A stretch of 25,311 bases of DNA. Origin: Anaeromyces robustus (Eukaryota > Neocallimastigomycota > Neocallimastigomycetes > Neocallimastigales > Neocallimastigaceae). The DNA lies in assembly GCA_002104895.1 (NCBI GenBank), contig MCFG01000594.1, positions 1-25,311 on the forward strand, given 5' to 3'. Under the pieces are notes generated by a model. The model was not told where the DNA came from. It was given only the letters and a program-made list of their open reading frames with translations, and did not search any database. Positions within the stretch are counted from its first letter, which is position 1, and every line of letters starts with the position of its first letter. Made by a program: the position numbers and the translations under genes. Shown here one piece after another: positions 9,927 through 19,980 of the stretch.

Positions 9927-12246
9927 AAATTTTATTTTTCCTTTTTTCACTCATTTTATTAGATCCAACTGTCGTACTAATAACAGTATGACTTGGACTA
10001 ATTTCTTTTGCTGGAATACCAATTTGTACAATATTTCCTAATTTTCTTGTGACACTAGTAGATGTAATTAAAGGTGATGATAATGGTATACTTGATTTCT
10101 TTGAATGTTTGGTAGGTGTAATGGTATCATTCATAAAATCATATTCTTCATTCATTATTTCATGAATATTAATATTTGGTGGATTAAGAATATTATTGTT
10201 ATCGTTATCGTTATTATTATTATTATTATTATTATCATTTTTATCATTTTCTTTTGTTATATTATCATTTTTATTTTTATTATTATTTTTACTTAAATTT
10301 AAATTGGAAGATTTGGTAGGCGTAACTGAATTATCATTATCTAATAAAGGTAAATTAATAGAATGATATTTTCTCAATAAATTAATAGAAGTACTTGATT
10401 TTGAATTTTTGGTTTTAGAAGTTGATAATTTTTTATCATCATTTGATAAGTAATCTGAAACATTTATATTGGTCGGTATTGGTGTTGGTGTGTCACTATT
10501 AAGTAAAGATACAAAATTAAATTGATCAAATCCTCCTGTTTTCTTTACATTAGATAGTTTTGTATTTGTATTAGAATTATTGGTATTATTAGTAGTGGCA
10601 CTGCTATTATCTATAGTATTGGTATTAATATTGGTATTTTTATCATTAGATTTATTAGAAGAAGTTTTATTTGTGATAGAAGGATTTATAATATTAATAT
10701 TTTCAATATCATTATTTTCTTTATTATTATCTATTAATTGTTCTATTTCATTTTCATATTACACATAATTAATTACGTTATTATTATATAATAATACATT
10801 AATTATAATGGAATCATATGATTATAATAATGAAAATATATTATTATTTTGATAAATAAATTATTATTATTATTATTATAAATTAATATATTAATATTAT
10901 ATAAATAATAGTTTTTATAATAGAAAAAAAAAAAAATACCTTTATCTTGTTCTTTATTATAACGTTTGCTAATAGAAGAAGAATTTGAAGTTGTTGGTGT
11001 TAAGACCACTGAATCATCCTTTAATGAATGATTATTATTATTATTATTTATATTCATATTCATATATTTATTAGCAACATTTACTCTTGTTTTTGTAATT
11101 TTATCAAATAAATTTTGATAATAAGTATTTTTTCCATTGGAAGTTCTTTTCTCTACTGGTAAATTATATTTATACCTTTGAATAGAATTAACGCTTCTAC
11201 TACCATATGTTGAAGCTGTAGGTAAATTATAATTATAACTTTTATTAGCATAACTAACACTTTTACTACCATCATTAATAATTCTTTTTTCTATTGATTT
11301 TTTTGGTGTGACATATATATCTTCTTTATTTTTAATATTTAAAGTACTCATAGATGAATTGGTATTATTTACATTGGAAATTAAATTAGAAGTAGAAGTA
11401 GAAGATATAATGTTAGTTGATGAAGTTTGCATTGAATTATTTTCTGAATTTTTACTAATAGAAGAAATTGATGTTGATTTCGTTAAAACATCTTCATTAT
11501 TTTTATTTATATATTTTTGTTTTTTAAAAGGTGAATTACTTTCCTCCATTTCAAATTCATCTTCATCATCTATTTCATTATTAAACGAGTATTATTTGAA
11601 TAATTATTATTATTATAACGTATATAACTTACAGTTTTACTACCATCCATTAAAACATTCATTCTTTCCTGTGTTTTTTTAGGAGTAACAAATAAATTAG
11701 CTTTATGAGCATATAAAGAAGAAGCAGAATATCTTCTTTTTCTATTTTTTGATTCTGTGACTGTCATTCCAAATTTTTCTGCTGTTTGTTTTGCTAAAGG
11801 AGTTGTGAATATTGAATAGGTATAAGTAGGATCATTGATAGATAAATCAATATCTTGTTTGGAAGGGGTTTGTCTTTTAACATAGTTATTAATTTCTTTA
11901 TTAAGTTTTTGAAAATGAGGGGTGGTTGGACCTTCATTATTATTATTTCTTTGCTTTATAAATAATAATTGGTAAAAAATAAAGTATGAATTAACAATCA
12001 AAAAAAAAAAAATGAAGAAAAAAAATATTTTTTATGTTTTAAAAAATTTAATATTAATGAAAAAATTCTTGAATGCTGATATATTATATTATAGAGTATA
12101 TAAAATGAAATAAAATATAATAAAATAATAATTAAAAATTAAAGTATATATAAATATAATATACAAAAAATTACATTTATCCTTGAGAAATTAAAAATAT
12201 CATCTTCATTATCAATGTAGTCATCATCCAGATTTTTATATAACAT
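5614..12246 (-). CDS. Giant disordered Asn/Glu-rich protein with clustered CDK-type sites (4 exons, frame break in exon 2)
   Basis: Function not recognised. Exons, in order of transcription, are 12246-12175, 11953-10940, 10742-8370 and 8093-5614. Intron phases 0, 1 and 1 match, and the total comes to 1,980 codons (1,979 residues) if one missing base near 11583 is allowed. The N-terminus is MLYKNLDDDYIDNEDD, with a stop in frame shortly upstream of this ATG. Exon 2 carries repeats of VTPKK...DGSK(T/S)VSY and a basic NLS-like KNRKRRY. Exon 3 has three 14-residue DPxTG repeats, a long poly-Asn tract (9127-9197) and a C-terminal coiled-coil-like segment. Exon 4 is acidic, has a KEKEKE run and two copies of VKE(I/L)VKNI(K/R)NKI. 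Ten matches to S/T-P-x-K/R are spread along the protein (TPSK, TPKK twice, SPFK twice, TPTK twice, SPGK, TPKR, SPSK). By inference it is a nuclear, cell-cycle-phosphorylated scaffold. No catalytic domain is visible. Confidence 0.72.
5962..6195 (-). repeat. Duplicated helical motif in gene B exon 4
   Basis: The 12-residue motif VKEIVKNIKNKI (6160-6195) is repeated as VKELVKNIRNKI (5962-5997), 198 bases apart. Both copies are preceded by E/K-rich sequence and followed by polar, basic residues (NKQSQSRN and QKDHSRRIN). Unlike the neighbouring poly-Asn, these are not simple-repeat translations, so they look like retained functional copies, perhaps short amphipathic binding helices. Confidence 0.7.
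8094..8369 (-). other. Intron 3 of gene B (276 nt, phase 1)
   Basis: The donor A|GTAAGTTTTT sits at the end of the frame reading KKFNDIEI; the acceptor TATACTAG| precedes the frame reading IIEADNNDNEE. Without splicing, the upstream frame runs into a translated poly-T tract and stops at 8311. Phase 1 on both sides restores an Asn codon. Confidence 0.85.
9127..9197 (-). repeat. Long in-frame (ATT)n tract encoding poly-Asn
   Basis: Encodes more than 20 Asn residues interrupted by Asp in gene B exon 3. It is the longest of several coding Asn tracts in the window (others near 6343-6380, 7151-7170, 10211-10236, 16512-16566, 18132-18158 and 18326-18420). Such tracts are likely length-polymorphic and disordered. 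Confidence 0.85.
9574..9699 (-). repeat. Three tandem 14-residue DPxTG repeats in gene B
   Basis: The protein reads DPLTGIISKLEVIE, then DPDTGETTRIITAY, then DPVTGNKTETKTIT: three contiguous 14-residue units with D-P-x-T-G at positions 1-5 and alternating beta-prone residues after it. It is one of the few non-low-complexity parts of this protein. It resembles generic DPxTG beta-turn repeats but I cannot assign a family. Confidence 0.8.
10743..10939 (-). other. Intron 2 of gene B (197 nt, phase 1)
   Basis: Donor AAAG|GTATTTTTTT after KEQDK; acceptor ATGAAATAG| before AACAATTAATAG. Joining G with AA makes a Glu codon, giving KEQDKEQLIDNNKEN. The unspliced frame is a translated T-run followed by AT-rich DNA; the downstream frame has a stop just before the acceptor. 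Confidence 0.82.
11570..11585 (-). other. Break in reading frame within gene B exon 2
   Basis: The upstream frame ends at a TAG at 11570-11572 shortly after DGSKTVSYIRY. The downstream frame is open from about 11589 and reads FNNEIDDEDEFEMEESN. The two overlap by a few codons. One extra base in the AAA run at 11583-11585 (TTT on the coding strand) would join them smoothly. A short unrecognised intron ending at GAAATAG| (11570) is the alternative. Confidence 0.65.
11954..12174 (-). other. Intron 1 of gene B (221 nt, phase 0)
   Basis: The 24-codon first exon ends in Asn at the donor AAAT|GTAATTTTTT; the acceptor TTTATAAAG| precedes CAAAGAAATAAT (QRNNN). Both sides are phase 0. Without it, the frame begins with a translated AT-rich segment that has no credible coding character. 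Confidence 0.8.
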
Positions 12247-12536
12247 TGAATATTTAAAAGTAATTAATTTTTTTTTTTAATAATAATTATTGAATATAGA
12301 AATTTTTATAGAATAAATAAAAAAAAATAAAATATTAAATATTAAATATTTATAATTATGAAGAGTATAACTTAATTTTAACAAAAATAAAAAAAAAAAA
12401 AAAAGTAATTCTCAATTAAAATGAATATGATATAAGAACATTTAATTAAATAAAATTATAAAAGTTTAATTTAATATTTAATATAAATTTTATTATAAAT
12501 TTTAATTATATATATTATAAAATGAATAAATTAATA

Positions 12537-12538
12537 TA

Positions 12539-12569
<31 letters not shown>

Positions 12570-12594
12570 ACAAACAAATAAATAAATAAGTAGA

Positions 12595-12637
<43 letters not shown>

Positions 12638-12690
12638 ATGATTAAATAAATAAATAAAAAATAAATAAATAAATAAATATGTAAATAAAT
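12537..12690. repeat. (AAAT)n tetranucleotide microsatellite
   Basis: About 150 bases of AAAT units with scattered CAAA, AAGT and AGAT interruptions, located 300-450 bases upstream of the gene B start. The interruptions suggest an old, partly decayed array. Confidence 0.88.
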
Positions 12691-13185
12691 TAACTGTATT
12701 ATTTTATAGTACAAGCTTTTAATAAATAAAAAATTGCTTAGTAAAATTATAATAAAATAAATCCATATATATTATACTTTTTATATTTTATTTACAGGTT
12801 AAAAATTTTTTAATATTTATAAAAGGAATTAATATTTTCTTTCTCTAGCTAGAAAAAAATTCTTTCATTGTTTTTAGTTTATTTATTTATTTATTTTCTT
12901 TTTTTATTTTATTTTATTTTATTTTTTTTTTTATTTAATATGGCTAGTTATAAAAATTTTATACCTAATTATGTTAAGAAAATATTTTATTAGAATTTCT
13001 TAACTTCTCTTTAAACAATAAAATAGATATAAACATTTATAAAGAAAAGTCATTATTTTCTTTTCCTTATTATCGAAATGTAGGTTATTCCAAAAATGTG
13101 ATTCTGTACTATTATAATGGCAATATTTTTTTTTTTTTTTTGAATATCAAATGATATTTCATCTCTTTTGCATAACATAACAAAA

Positions 13186-13227
13186 AATAAAAATAAAAAT
13201 AAAATAAAATAAAATAAAATAAAATAA
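13186..13227. repeat. (AAAAT)n pentanucleotide repeat
   Basis: About eight units changing from AAAAAT to AAAAT. Spacer simple repeat. Confidence 0.75.
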
Positions 13228-13394
13228 CTTTACTAGTTTTAATTATAAAAATTTATAAAGCTTACAATAAACAAAACTAATTAAATAAAATAAATAAAAA
13301 AATCATTTATTTAATATTAGCATATATATTATTTAAATTTTATGATGCTTATTTTTTATTCTTTTATTTTATTTTGTTCCTTTACTTTTTGTAT

Positions 13395-13399
13395 ATATT

Positions 13400-13478
<79 letters not shown>
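13395..13478. repeat. Perfect (ATT)n microsatellite
   Basis: About 27 uninterrupted ATT units, the longest perfect trinucleotide array in the window, in non-coding DNA. The same repeat inside genes encodes poly-Asn on the minus strand, so it shows the raw expansion process outside coding constraint. Confidence 0.92.
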
Positions 13479-13999
13479 GTAATATTTAAATCACTTTTAA
13501 ATAACTATTCACTACTGTTTGCTTTTAATTAAAAAATATAATAAAAAAAAAAATAAGAACTTAATATAATATAATAAATATGAAATAATAAATTATGATT
13601 TAAAATAAGAAAAAAAAATTATATGTCTTTTATAAAGTAAAACTAATAAAAAAAAAAAATAGAGAAAAAATTAATGATTAATATTATATTATATTTGAAA
13701 AAAAAAAAAAATAATAAAATATTTATGGATAAATTGTATTGATAAATTGATAATGAATGAATGGATTTTTACTTAATGAATATTTTACAATTAAATATAT
13801 ATATATATAATATTAATTTATATATATTTAAATTATATTATGTGAAATTTTTGGAAATAATAAATTAAAATAAATTAAAAAATTAATAAAACAAAAGATA
13901 AAGGTATAAAATAAGATAAAATAAAACAAAATAAAATAATATAATATTATAAAATAAATAAATAAAATAAATAATAAAAAAAAATTTAATATATTTTAC

Positions 14000-14080
14000 C
14001 CTATTCTATTCTATTCTATTCTATTCTATTCTATTCTATTTTATTCTATTTTATTCTATTTCATTTCATTTATATTTTAT
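14000..14080. repeat. (ATTCT)n pentanucleotide repeat
   Basis: About eight perfect CTATT units followed by degenerate TTATT/CTATT and TCATT units, in the 3' flank of gene C roughly 120-200 bases beyond its stop codon. Confidence 0.88.
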
Positions 14081-14111
14081 TACAATTTATTTATTTTATC
14101 TGTTATTTAAC

Positions 14112-14145
<34 letters not shown>

Positions 14146-14202
14146 CATTATTATTTTTATTATTCCTTCCCCTCTCTTTTTTCTTTATTATTATTATTAT
14201 TA

Positions 14203-16534
14203 TTAGATATAATAATATGATGGATGATTTATATTTCCTTTAGTTAGAGTTGGAGAAGTATTTGTTGTTGTTTGACTACTATTAAAAGGTTCCATGGTTG
14301 AATGTTCGATAGAATTTATATGATAATTTGGATATTGTCGTCCTAAATGAGATGTCATAGGTTGAAATTCTAAAAGCCATGGATTAGTATTTTGGAAACT
14401 AGCATCAGGAGATTGATTTTTAATAAGGTCTGCATCATTTGCTGTTGTTTGTCCATATATATTTGTAATTGATTGATTATTAGGATCAGTGATATATAAA
14501 TTTGAAGAAACTGAGGAATGAATATTTCCATTATGAGGAGTAGCATTAAAAGTTATATTATTAGTATTAATAGTGATATTAGTGCTTGTTGTTGAATTCT
14601 TATTGTCATTTGAAGGGATTGAAATATTTCTTAATCTATTTTGATTAAGTACTGATGTAGGAAGAGCTGTTGCTGTTAAAGGATTATAAAGATTTGAAGT
14701 ATTTGTAGAATTTGGTAAAACAGTATAAAGAGATCTTGGTGAAGGAGTATGATTTGCTGCAGAAGGAGGTGTTATTGTTAGTGGTGTTGAAGATGGAGAT
14801 GGATTTGGTGATGAAGATGGATTTGAATTTAAACAACTTAAAAGAAAATTATTTGTTGGTGAAGAAGAATGTATAATTGAAGTTCTATGAGAATTATTAT
14901 TAGGTAATGAATTAGAATGATTAATACCATAAGTAAAACTATTGTTAGTAGTTGCATTAGTTTTTAGTGGTATATTTTTATTTAATGTTGATACAGAATA
15001 AGTAGCCAAAGGATTTTGAGTAATGGTATTTTGGGTTAAATTATTTTGAGTAAGGGAAGTAGCAGATAAAATACTTGATTGATTATTATTATTAACATTA
15101 TTAACATTAATATTATTAATAACTATAGGTGCATCCATAGATAAATTATTATAAATTTGGGAATTAATTAAATTTGGAGATTCAAATTCAGTTGAGGAAG
15201 CATATGGTGAAGATAATGATGTTATGACTTGTAAACCTGGAGTATTAATTATATTTCTTTTTTGAGAATCTAATGATAATGAACGGAATTTTTTATTTTT
15301 ATCAGTTGTTACAGTTACATTAGGGGTAGAATTTATTATTACATTGGAATTAGTAGTAATTATAGATATGTTATTATTATTATCATCATCATTATCATCA
15401 TCATTATAATTAGTATTATTGTTATTATTAATTATAATTGTTTGAGCATCCTTTTTTTGAACATCATTAATATTACTATTATTAACTTGAGTAGGAATAT
15501 CTTCAGATAGTTGTGTTTGTTTAATTAAATCATTTTCATTTGATAAAGAATTAGTAGTAGCATTTAAAATCATTTTGGAATTAATATTAGTTTCATTTTG
15601 ATTTAAAGATAATTTATTATCATAAAGATAAGTTGTCATTGGGAAAGGATTAGAATATGATTTTTTTGGTATATTTACAGTATTTACAGACATTAAATCA
15701 ACATTATCAATAGTCATATTTGAATTATTTATTTCCCAATCCATTATTTTATTTTCTTTATTTACTTTTTCTAATTTTCTTTCTACTTTTATGTCTTTTT
15801 CTTTTTCATTTTCTTTTTCTAACTCTTTTCTTTCTAATTTTATTCCTTTTTCTTTTTTCAATTCTTTAATTTTTTTATTTTTCTTTTCCTTTACTTTATT
15901 ATCCATATGTAATTCATTTTCCAAAAGTGAAGTATGTAATGAATCAATAATACTATGATCGCATTTATTTAAATTTAGTTTTAATGTCAATGGTTTTTCA
16001 TCTTTTATTTCCTTTTTTATTTTCTTTTTTTGTTTTTTATCTATATTCTTTAAATTATTATTATTAGTTTTCTTCTTAATCTCATCTTTTATTCCAATTT
16101 TTATATTATCATCATTGAACATATTAATTATATCTTTAGATTCTTTATTTTTATTTTCATTTTCATTAAAATCAATGTCTTTTAATATATTTTCAAATGT
16201 ATCCACATGATCACCATTAACTGGGAAAATATCTTTGAATATATCATTAAAGATATCATTATGTTCATTTTCTTTTATATTTTCATTTTCTTTATCTTTG
16301 TTATTATCTTTTAATACATTACTTATAGTTGAATTTGAAATTACATTATTGTTAGTAACATTTTCTTTTATTTCTTCATTTTCATTGTCTTTCTTTTTAT
16401 TATTGTCATTCTTTTTATCATTTTCACCTTTTTCATTTATAGATTCTTTTATGATATCATGATCATTATCAAATATTTTTATTTTATTATCTAAAGATTT
16501 TTTACTTTTATTATTATTGTTATTATTATTATTA

Positions 16535-16566
<32 letters not shown>

Positions 16567-17195
16567 TTTATTTTTACTAATTCTACTATTTCTTTTATTT
16601 TTATTGTTATTATTATCATTATCAATATCATTTTTTTCACAATTATCATTTAATTTGGACATTTTCTCTTCATATAATCTATTAATTTCATCATTATCAA
16701 CATTCATAATTTCTGGATTAATATTTAATTGTTTAATTTGTTTTTGAGTTAGTACTTCTCTATAATTAAATTTAATTGTTGGTTCTTTACGATAATGAAC
16801 TTTATAATGTTGTCTAAGATTATCTTGACGACCAAATTTTGATTTACATCCTGGATATTTACAATGGAATGGTCTTAATGCTAAATGACAAGTACGAATA
16901 TGTCTTGTAACATGACCACTATAATATTTATTTATTATTATTATATATTTTATATTTTTAATAATATTTATAATTAAATATATATAAATTATAATTAAAT
17001 ATACATGAAGATAAATAAAATTAAAAAAAAAATTAAAATGTAAAATATATATAAAAAATCATTTATAATATGATATAATATAATATAATAATATAATATA
17101 ATATAATATAATATAATATAATATAATATAATATAATATAATATATTAAAAATATATTTATTAAGAAAAAAAAATAATTTATATATTTATAACAA

Positions 17196-17249
<54 letters not shown>

Positions 17250-18122
17250 ATAATAATAAAAATTACCTTGTAGTAAATGATTTATTACATCCTTCTTTAA
17301 TACAGTAAAAACGACGAACTACTCTTTGATGCTTTCTTTTGATACCCGAAGCATCTACTTCTCCATCTTCCACTACAAATTCTTTAATTTTTATTAATTC
17401 ACCGTCAACTATCATAGTATTTACATTTTCATATTTATCTTTTCTTTTTTTACCTGTAACATTATTATTGTTATCATTATTAATTAAATTTTCAGAATTA
17501 GATTCTTCTGATTCACCTCGTTGATTTATCTCATCATCATCTTTTTTTATTAAATTATCTTTTAATAAATCATCATCATCCTTTTCAATTAAAGTATTCT
17601 TGAATAAAGTTGGTGAACTGATTTGAAGATTATTTTCTTTCTCCTTTTCTTTCTTCTTTTCAGTAATAATAGTATTGTTATCTTCATTTTCATTTTTTTG
17701 TTCATCAATATTTTTAATCAAAGAATTTTTTTTAGATTTTGATTTAGTTTTAGATTTAGTTTTAGATTTTGAATTTAAGTTTGATTCTGAAATTGAAATT
17801 GATTTTGATTTTGAGTTATTACTATTATTATAATCAATTTTAGTTTCAGAAGAAAAAAGTTTAGGTTTTTGAATTGAGATATGATTAATATTACTTTTTA
17901 TAGAAGTTAAAGATGATTTTAGATTTGAGGAAGTTGGCGTTGATATTGAAGTTGATATTGGGGTAGACATTATTTCAGATTTTGATTGTTGAAGTGAAGA
18001 AAGTGATGTTAATGTCTTTTTATTAATATTTTTATTTTGTAAATTTAAATCTATATCTATTTTGGTATCAGAGATGGTATCAGTAGTTGTTGAAATAGAT
18101 TTAATATCTTGAGAACCTTTAA

Positions 18123-18156
<34 letters not shown>

Positions 18157-19980
18157 TTTATTACTGATAATAGATATTGATTTTTGTATATTATTTATTA
18201 TATTTGAAAAAGGTGTCATTTTTGTTAATAAGTTATCGTTTGTCTTCATCTTCATGGGGGTATCTATCTTTTCAGATATTGTTTCATTTTTTACATCATC
18301 CATGGAAATATCAAAATCAGTTGCATTATTATTATTATTATTATCATTATTATTATTATTATCATTATTATTATTATTATTATTATTATTAATAGTATTA
18401 ATAGTATTATTATTATTATTTTCGTAAATTTCTTTTTCTTGTTTAACAATTGAATTATCGGATAAGGATATTTCATTAATAAATTCTTTAGGTTTTAATG
18501 TAGGATTAAGACATGGTGTTAAAATCGGACTTATTTTTACGATTTCTTCCATTGGTGCGTTGTCTTCATTTTCATTTTCATTTTCATTTTCATTATTTAA
18601 TACTTTTATTTTATTATTATTATCATTATTATTTGTGGTATACATTTCTTCTTCTTCTTCATCATCAATATCATCATCAATATCATCATCAATATCATCA
18701 TCATCAAATCTAGTATGGAAGATTTTATCAGGAACAAATCCATCTTTAGCCATTTTTTTTCTTAAACGTCTAACAAATTTAGTTTTTCTATAATTTTGAT
18801 AAGTTTTATAGAAAAAATCATCAATCATTTCTTTTGTTTTATGATTAATTTTTTTATTTACCTTTGGTACTGGAGCTTCAATTTGAATATCTTTAACATT
18901 TTTACATTGAAGAATAGTATTGGAACGTTCTCTAAATTCCTTTTCTTTACGTTTATGATCATCGATATTATCTATCTCTTTATAATTTTTAAGAACATCT
19001 TGTAGACAACCATTCCATAAAGTATTTTCTGTCGCTTTATTACTATTAGATTTTGGACTATTTATTATATTACTATTGGGATTAGTAAAGGTGAAGAGAG
19101 GACTAGAAAAAGAAGATGAATTAGAAGTCGATGATCCTTGACTTATAGAACGACTGTGATTTAAGATTTTATTATCAAAAATTTTTTTGGATTCTGGAGA
19201 AGAATTTATATTATTATTATTATGTTTTTTCATATAAAATGGAAATATTTGATTAGTTGTATCTGGTATAGGTTGCTTTAGGGATTCAAAATCTTTTCCT
19301 TGCGGTATTGGTATATCATTATTATCATCATCTAATTTTTTGCCTTCATTAACTACAGTACGTTCATCTTCTTCTTTATCATCATTCAATGAAAGATGAC
19401 GCATTGCAGCGCATCCTAATTCTGCTCTTTCTACTCTTTCCTGTTGTTCTATAAGAGTTTGAATTAACATTTTTTGTTGGATATCAAAAAGTTTTAAAAA
19501 CATTTGTTGATGTTCTAAAAAAAGGTGAGCTTGTTCTTTCCTTGTTTTAGCACGTTGTATTTGATTATGTTGATATAAAAGTAAATTATAATTATCCTGA
19601 TGATGTTGGTGTTGAAAATATAATACCATTTTTAAAGTCATTGGTACTGGAGGTTGGTCGTCAAGAATTTCTTGACGATATTTAGCTCTTTTTATAAGAT
19701 TATTCTTTTGTTCATTTAATAATTTTTGTTTTTCATCAAATGGTATATCCAAATTTAACATTCTTTTTATATCTTTTGTTTGTTTCTGCTGTTTTATTTT
19801 AAGTTCCTCCTGTTGCTTTTTTTGTTCTCTTTCTAAATCCAACATTTGCTTATTTTGAAGTTTCAGTATTTGATCGAATTGGTAATGCTTTTCTTGATGT
19901 TGTTCCTCGGTTTCATTCTTAAGTTTTGCCATATCAGCAATACCATCATCATCCATTGTATTATGCCGTTTTTTAGACAT
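14203..19980 (-). CDS. Nrg1-like two-zinc-finger transcription factor, 1,809 residues, 2 exons
   Basis: Exon 1 (19980-17267) and exon 2 (16918-14203) join in phase 2 to give 1,810 codons including stop; a TAA lies in frame two codons before the ATG. Residues about 22-200 are Gln/Glu/Lys/His-rich helix or coiled coil; 320-425 form a non-repetitive charged helical block; 426-445 are acidic Asp/Ile/Glu repeats, then poly-Asn and Ser/Thr linkers. Finger 1 has C893, C898, H911 and H916; finger 2 has C924, C929, H942 and H946. Their TTSGHVTRH and RQDNLRQHY segments resemble fungal Nrg1-type C2H2 repressors. The C-terminal 850 residues are Asn/Ser/Thr/Pro-rich with many SP/TP sites, suggesting MAP-kinase or CDK control. 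Predicted nuclear DNA-binding regulator; targets unknown. The fingers lie mid-protein in a far longer chain than yeast Nrg1 (about 230 residues, from memory). Confidence 0.88.
17070..17145. repeat. (TATAA)n microsatellite inside the gene C intron
   Basis: About 14 pentanucleotide units (ATATA phase) with one interruption, in the intron that splits the zinc finger. Probably length-variable. Confidence 0.85.
17199..17249. repeat. (ATT)n microsatellite inside the gene C intron
   Basis: About 16 ATT units close to the 5' splice site of the gene C intron (donor at 17266). Confidence 0.88.
18661..18696 (-). repeat. 12-nt tandem repeat encoding the acidic run of gene C
   Basis: Three perfect copies of ATCATCAATATC on the plus strand encode a repeated D-I-D-D unit at about residues 429-440, followed by five Glu. 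The acidic run adjoins the charged block at 320-425. Confidence 0.88.

Larger units (their letters stand above)
12247..14202. other. Intergenic spacer between genes B and C
   Basis: Upstream flank of gene B and downstream flank of gene C, both minus-strand. It holds a dense set of microsatellites (TAAA, AAAAT, ATT, ATTCT) and a short inverted repeat, GTTAAGAAA ... TTTCTTAAC, near 12973-13004. The open frame that can be read at 12502-12714 is only the translation of the TAAA repeat. No gene seen. Confidence 0.75.
16919..17266 (-). other. Intron of gene C (348 nt, phase 2) splitting zinc finger 1
   Basis: Donor CAAG|GTAATTTTTA, acceptor AATATTATAG|TGGTCATG. Reading through adds an Arg and stops immediately; splicing makes an AGT Ser codon and restores the exact x12 spacing of finger 1, which is strong independent evidence for the boundary. 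The intron contains a TATAA-type and an ATT microsatellite. Confidence 0.93.
16786..17303 (-). other. Split C2H2 zinc-finger pair of gene C (coding on both sides of the intron)
   Basis: The first finger starts in exon 1 (FYCIKEGCNKSFTT) and ends in exon 2 (SGHVTRHIRTCH); the second, FHCKYPGCKSKFGRQDN then LRQHYKVH, lies wholly in exon 2. Spacing is C-x4-C-x12-H-x4-H for the first and C-x4-C-x12-H-x3-H for the second, joined by LALRPFH in place of the usual TGEKPF linker. The finger 1 spacing becomes canonical only after the phase-2 splice. Confidence 0.92.

Noticed and set aside
11544-11632. 89-nt intron using the perfect donor GTAAGT at 11632
   Set aside because: The only acceptor in matching phase would be GAAATGGAG|, unlike the other acceptors here, and it would delete VSY residues conserved in the neighbouring repeat. 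Kept only as a weak alternative.
12502-12714. 70-residue Leu/Ile/Tyr/Phe frame
   Set aside because: Pure translation of the AAAT microsatellite.
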